This document shows, piece after piece, positions 59,572-64,000 of a stretch of DNA of 64,000 nt. The position numbers and the translations under genes were made by a program. The DNA is taken from the NCBI GenBank assembly GCA_946803715.1, contig CAMPET010000006.1, forward strand, positions 196,170 to 260,169. The letters are read 5' to 3'. Under the pieces are notes generated by a model that made no database searches, had not been told where the DNA came from, and saw nothing but the letters and a program-made list of their open reading frames with translations. This stretch comes from Beroe ovata (lineage: Eukaryota; Ctenophora; Nuda; Beroida; Beroidae). Numbering within the stretch: position 1 is the stretch's first letter; each line of letters begins with the position of its first letter.

Positions 59572-62500
59572 TTATGGCGTGATAATGATATCCTTGACTG
59601 ATTCTTCGACACTGGCTTTGTTCTTTTCAAGCCATGCAATCCTACTCTTGATACTCTGAATTGCTGATAGGTAGGAAGCTTTGCCTGAGGCTAAGGACTC
59701 CATTCGTGTACTGAAGAATGTCTCTATCTGGGGATAAAGTCTGTTTAATAACTGCGTGATCACGGCTTTGATAAAATTGAGAATATTTACCACCCCAATA
59801 ACATAACACCACAGACTCCCGCCTCACCTCATTCAATGTATCTTGATCAGAGAAGCCAGACAACACGCCGCTGATAAACGCGTCAGCTCCGAAAAGAGAA
59901 TCGGCAAACCTGTTATGGAGCACAGTGTCAGATACAAAGTTAATCCTTTTCATTGATAGACTTCATCTGTTCACGTTACCGCGCGTAACATCTTCACACA
60001 ACATTTTGTAATCTCACACTATCATAAACAGCGCACTGTAATAATAGTACACACCCTTTGGAGATGGCGTCCCATTCTTCCTTCATGAAATCCCAGGCGA
60101 CCTCCCTGCCGAGCTGTGTTTGAGGAATTGCTCTCCCCAACACGTAGAGGGCGTCACTGCGGCGCACTTTAGCCGGGTCGAGACAATATCGTGCAAATCT
60201 GTGGGGAATAGCTGGGTGATGACTGATAACTACTACTGCAGATATATGAACCAGGTAATTCATCAGGGACAACAGGTATATAACGGGACAAGGAGCTGCT
60301 TTGTGGGATGGAAGTCAGCTGAAATAACTAACTTCATAAGGATGTCCCGGTTAGGAATTAGTCCCATAGCGTATCTCATTGTGGACTTCTCAGTCTCACT
60401 AGTGGACTCCATATACTTGCTCCAGAGGAAGTCCCAGTCGGACTCTGTAGCATCCTCCATGGACATTACTGAGTTTAGGATAGTGGCTCTGAAGTCGGGC
60501 TGCAGGTTGACTCCTTCACTGAAATCACATTGGTATTATAGATGCACTGTGTATCATACACATAGTCATACAATACACGTCATTCTCCTGTGAAATAGTT
60601 CCTAGTAATAGTGTGAGACAGGAAGGTTATACGTCGCAGCTTAGGTACTTATACCGCCACATTGAGTAGCTATCATCAATTCCATTATCATTCCATTATC
60701 ATGATTATGTTTCAAATGCTCGACTTACTCCCGGTACTTGTTGAATTTCTCAACGCTGGCATCTGTGCACTCCTTTATATCGTAGCCACACCCAACAGAT
60801 GTAGCAAACTGTACCAATCTCCTGTCAATTGAAAACCGGGAATCAAAAAATGACAAAAATCACCCATGTTTATAATAGATTCTTGCAATGGATCGCTAAT
60901 ATTGGTGTAAAACTGTGTGCGTCACATTCACAATATCACCTCTTCTGAAATCCGTAGTCTTCTTCATCCGTAGGGAGATCTTTCTCTTCACCAGCACCTC
61001 CTGTTTTGAAGAATTCACTGGCGTACTGATCGTACACATTCCTCGCGAATCCGGCATTCTTTTTCTGATTGATTGGGTAGTATTACTACACTCCATCATG
61101 ATCTATATTGTAGTTGTACACAGTGTACAGTGCACACTGCGTCTATGCACAATGTACATCGTACACCACTACATCGTACAATGTGCATTGTACAAAGAAA
61201 AAGGTTCTGGTTTCTTATTCATGTTACAGAATACTGATTCATTTGAAGGATCAATTGAAAGATCTGTTGAATTTGAAGGATCAATTGTCAGAATGATGTC
61301 ATGGCAATTACCTTCCACTTCTTGAGTAGCTCCTCCTCTCCTGATATATACCCTGCTATACGGCCCATTTGTCTCGTGATCTCCTGCAGTGGCACCAGAC
61401 TGTCTACCTTGTTCTCTCGGGTTGACATCAGATCGATCAGTTCCAATCCATCCGATATCGGCTTAGAGCCCTCGCTAACGGGGGGGCAGAAACAGTGCTG
61501 AGTAGTGAGTAGGAAACAGACAAAGAGAGCGAATGTGTGCTATGAAACTTACTTAACGAGAAGGAAAACATCGTTCAACATTCCCTGTCTGTCTCCAGTC
61601 GTCATATCCTGACATTAGGGAGAGGGGGGCTGAAAACACTCATCACATGTGGCATTGTAGCCGTGATATCATTCTCCACATGAACTCACATCATACATGG
61701 AGTCCAAGTTAGCTCGTAGTCTATTGGTCAAGTCGTAACTGTAGTCCACGATGTAGTAGCCAGCACTACCCATGTTGAGACGAATGTAGCTGCTTTCATC
61801 CGTGAAGTTGAATGGAATAACAACTGAAGAGTAGGTTTCATATCAGTATCAGGGAGTTGATTTGTCCGTTTTATCACTTCAGATTATGATATGAGGGGAT
61901 TAGCAACAATTTGTTATATCATGAGGAATGAGGATTGAGGACTAACTGCTTGAGTGTGGTCTGAGCCACTCGAATTCAGTGTCTCCTCCATCAATCTGAT
62001 ACATTATCGGTACATACCACTGATACCTTTGAAATGATCGAATGTAATTGTAGAATATACATTTTACAATGTATACATCCCATTTATGGAGTACAATCGA
62101 TGAAGTCTACAATGAAATGTACAATTGTGCAGTGTAAATTGTACATGATTAATACATAACACAGTACCGACCCGTACGGAGATGGTTTATCGCTGGACGT
62201 ATCCCCATCGGAAATGAGGAATCGTCTCTGGGACAATATCACGTGTCCCTCGTCATATCTCCGAACTTGAACCACGGGGAAGTTCATCTGTAGAGTCCAC
62301 GAGTCCATAACATCCACTATGTTAACCGGGGAATCGGGGTACTTTTCTCGATACACCTGTGACAACGGGTCTATGTGGTACCAGGTTGGGGATACCAGGT
62401 TGAGGATACCAGATTGGTGATAGGGGTGGTTACTGGTGATACAGTGCTCATGGTAACAGATGACAACGTATGTGGTAACATCAAATTAGGTGATTACATC

Positions 62501-63940
62501 TGTCTAACCTCCTCCATTTTCTGATATAAGTCGTTCTGGACGGTGTTGTTGAACTCAAACGCAAGGATATATTTGCTGATAGCATCCTCAAAATTTGTTG
62601 AATCTGTATCCATGAGGTCCATAAACATCTTGGCTTGAACCAAGATTGAACATCCCTAGGAGTGGAAGAGGAATGAAGCAGGAATCGCGTTATGACAGCG
62701 CATGTTTCGAACTTATGGGACTATAAAATGTAACCTTCGAATATGAGATGGGGTCAAACTGAGCAGTGATATCATCAGGCTCCTCAACGTCTACTGATGT
62801 GGGTCGAGAACTCGTGTACGAATCTATGTTGAGAGCGGTGTTACGGTCAGTGTAAGTCTGGTAATCGAGATAGTGCCACTTTGGCTGGGCGGCGTTCGTT
62901 CCAATCCATTCAACATAGGAGGCGAATCCCTCGTTGAGCCACAAGTCATTCCACCATTTCATGGTAACGAGATTGCCAAACCACTGGGTAACAGAGATGA
63001 TCGTAAAGTGGTGTAGGTGGCAAAAAATGATAATTCTACATAATGCACACCATATATCCCCTCCTCTGTTGCTCATTACACACCTGATGAGCAAGTTCAT
63101 GAGCAACAACGACAGCAACCCTTGCTTTGTTGTTGTAAGTGTCTTGCTCAGGGTTGTAGAGAAGGGCTGTCTCCCTATACAGAATGAGACCCCAGTTCTC
63201 CATGGCACCTGCACTGAAATCAGGCACCGCCACCGAATCTGTGGTAACCGGTGTCAAACACAGAACAAGTGGTGTCATTGCAGCAGTGAATGTCCCTCAT
63301 TAAATTGAATGTAATCCATTACAAATGCATATCATGTTCCTATTTGTACCTATTTTGGCAAGTGGGAAGTCCGTGCCGTAGAACTTCTCATATTCCATGA
63401 TGATCTCCTTAGTCTTCTCGGCAGAGTAATCCCCGTCACCGTTCAGGATAGGTTCTCTCCTACCACACGTCCTGACCTATTGATAATATCATCATAGATG
63501 GCAGTTGATTTGAGGCAGGGATTGGAAACCGCGCGGCGCGACGGTAGGGGAAAACCTATGAAGGTGGCAGAATCATCACGGAAAGAACACGCATACACCG
63601 TGTTTACCAGCAGAAGGTAGATACAAGCATAGAGCAGGACTCTAATCCACCTCATACTTTGTGCCAACTAGGATTCATTCCTCATAATGAACCCCATCCT
63701 AAGCCCATGCTCATCAATGAACAACAGCTCTACCTTGACATCGGTGTCCGTGATGTACATGTCAGTACACTCGAAGTCAGCAACAATGAACGCTAGGAGG
63801 TAGGTAGACATGATCACACTCTTCTTGAACGTGTACTTATTCCAATTCTCGTTCAGCTCGACAGTTTCGCCGTCCTGCGGCATGTTCCACAGCACCAGAC
63901 CGTACTCTTTCTCTGTCGTTATCTCCATCGAGAATGTAGC
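59572..63940 (-). CDS. ANPEP: Aminopeptidase N-like M1 zinc metallopeptidase, C-terminal part (5' end beyond right edge)
   Basis: Type II membrane ectopeptidase family that removes N-terminal residues from peptides. Sixteen exons seen, all in phase: 63734-63940, 63350-63476, 63084-63238, 62735-62983, 62509-62655, 62172-62356, 61947-62026, 61690-61823, 61553-61608, 61312-61474, 60940-61064, 60729-60821, 60333-60518, 60055-60198, 59828-59909, 59572-59727; 762 aa of the C-terminal part. Motifs: [18 protein letters not shown]; exopeptidase [19 protein letters not shown]; zinc site HELAHQ at an exon end, continued by [20 protein letters not shown] in the next, giving HExxH-18-E; the transition-state Tyr lies in PISYSK. 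The ERAP1_C-type helical domain follows to RIAWLEKNK. The missing 5' exons should hold the membrane anchor. Nearest orthologue among APN, APA and TRHDE is not settled. Confidence 0.93.
63515..63565 (-). mobile_element. Decayed family B remnant in M1 peptidase intron
   Basis: GGATTGGAAACCGCGCGG and CGACGGTAGGGGAAAACCTAT resemble the right half of family B copies (GGATTGAAAATCGCGCGCAC then CGACGGTAGGGTAAAATCCTAC). Confidence 0.6.
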
Positions 63941-63946
63941 CTGCGA

Positions 63947-63950
<4 letters not shown>

Positions 63951-63998
<48 letters not shown>

Positions 63999-64000
63999 GT
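63951..64000 (+). repeat. (GT)n(AT)n microsatellite at right edge
   Basis: Uninterrupted GT repeats then AT repeats, right at the intron side of the last visible peptidase exon. Confidence 0.95.

Overview
This is a gene-dense animal (metazoan) nuclear genome window. The genes are broken by many short introns (mostly about 50-250 bp) with GT/AG ends, and nearly every exon chain I rebuilt keeps reading phase across all junctions. The gene set is typical of animals: U2AF1, PEX3, BLOC1S5, HDAC8, PHF14, DDX56, XBP1 with an IRE1-type intron, S6 kinase with TOS, T-loop and hydrophobic motifs, alpha-tubulin and an M1 ectopeptidase. Tight packing, miniature foldback elements rich in GCGCGC, a receptor joining LDL-A repeats to seven helices, and a secreted cysteine protease with a lectin-like tail suggest an early-branching invertebrate, most likely a sponge. 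That assignment is an inference, not a proof.

Layout. 1-26 kb: CHTF18 (5' part only), U2AF1, PEX3, BLOC1S5, HDAC8, PHF14, a short PHF14-like gene, DDX56, an unrecognised intronless nuclear protein and an LDL-A/7TM receptor, all on the minus strand, with an intronless cathepsin-like gene on the plus strand nested in U2AF1 intron 4. 26.7-33 kb: XBP1 (minus), whose intron 1 holds a complete four-exon GrpB-like gene on the plus strand. 34-40 kb: POLR1H, MORF4L1 (with a tRNA-Gly(GCC) in intron 3 on the opposite strand) and RANBP3, all plus. 41-47 kb: an ER FKBP with EF-hands and HDEL, a cluster of nested miniature transposons, and alpha-tubulin, both genes minus. 48-50 kb: an unnamed coiled-coil/EF-hand gene (plus). 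52-64 kb: S6 kinase and an aminopeptidase N-like M1 peptidase, both minus; the 5' end of the latter lies beyond the right edge.

Functional threads. There is no operon. Chromatin and nuclear genes are frequent (CHTF18, HDAC8, PHF14, MORF4L1, DDX56, POLR1H, RANBP3, U2AF1). XBP1 and the HDEL FKBP both belong to ER folding. The strongest observation is in XBP1: two adjacent stem-loops with CNG|CNG loops bracket 20 nt, and removing exactly those 20 nt shifts the frame into the long activation-domain exon, while the unspliced frame first encodes a hydrophobic segment and stops early.

Repeats. I see at least four families of small inverted-repeat elements, one with a clear 8-bp target-site duplication, plus retroelement remnants. 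Three single N bases occur (15291, 44565, 55467); two of them sit exactly between near-identical direct repeats, so the duplications there may be assembly artefacts.
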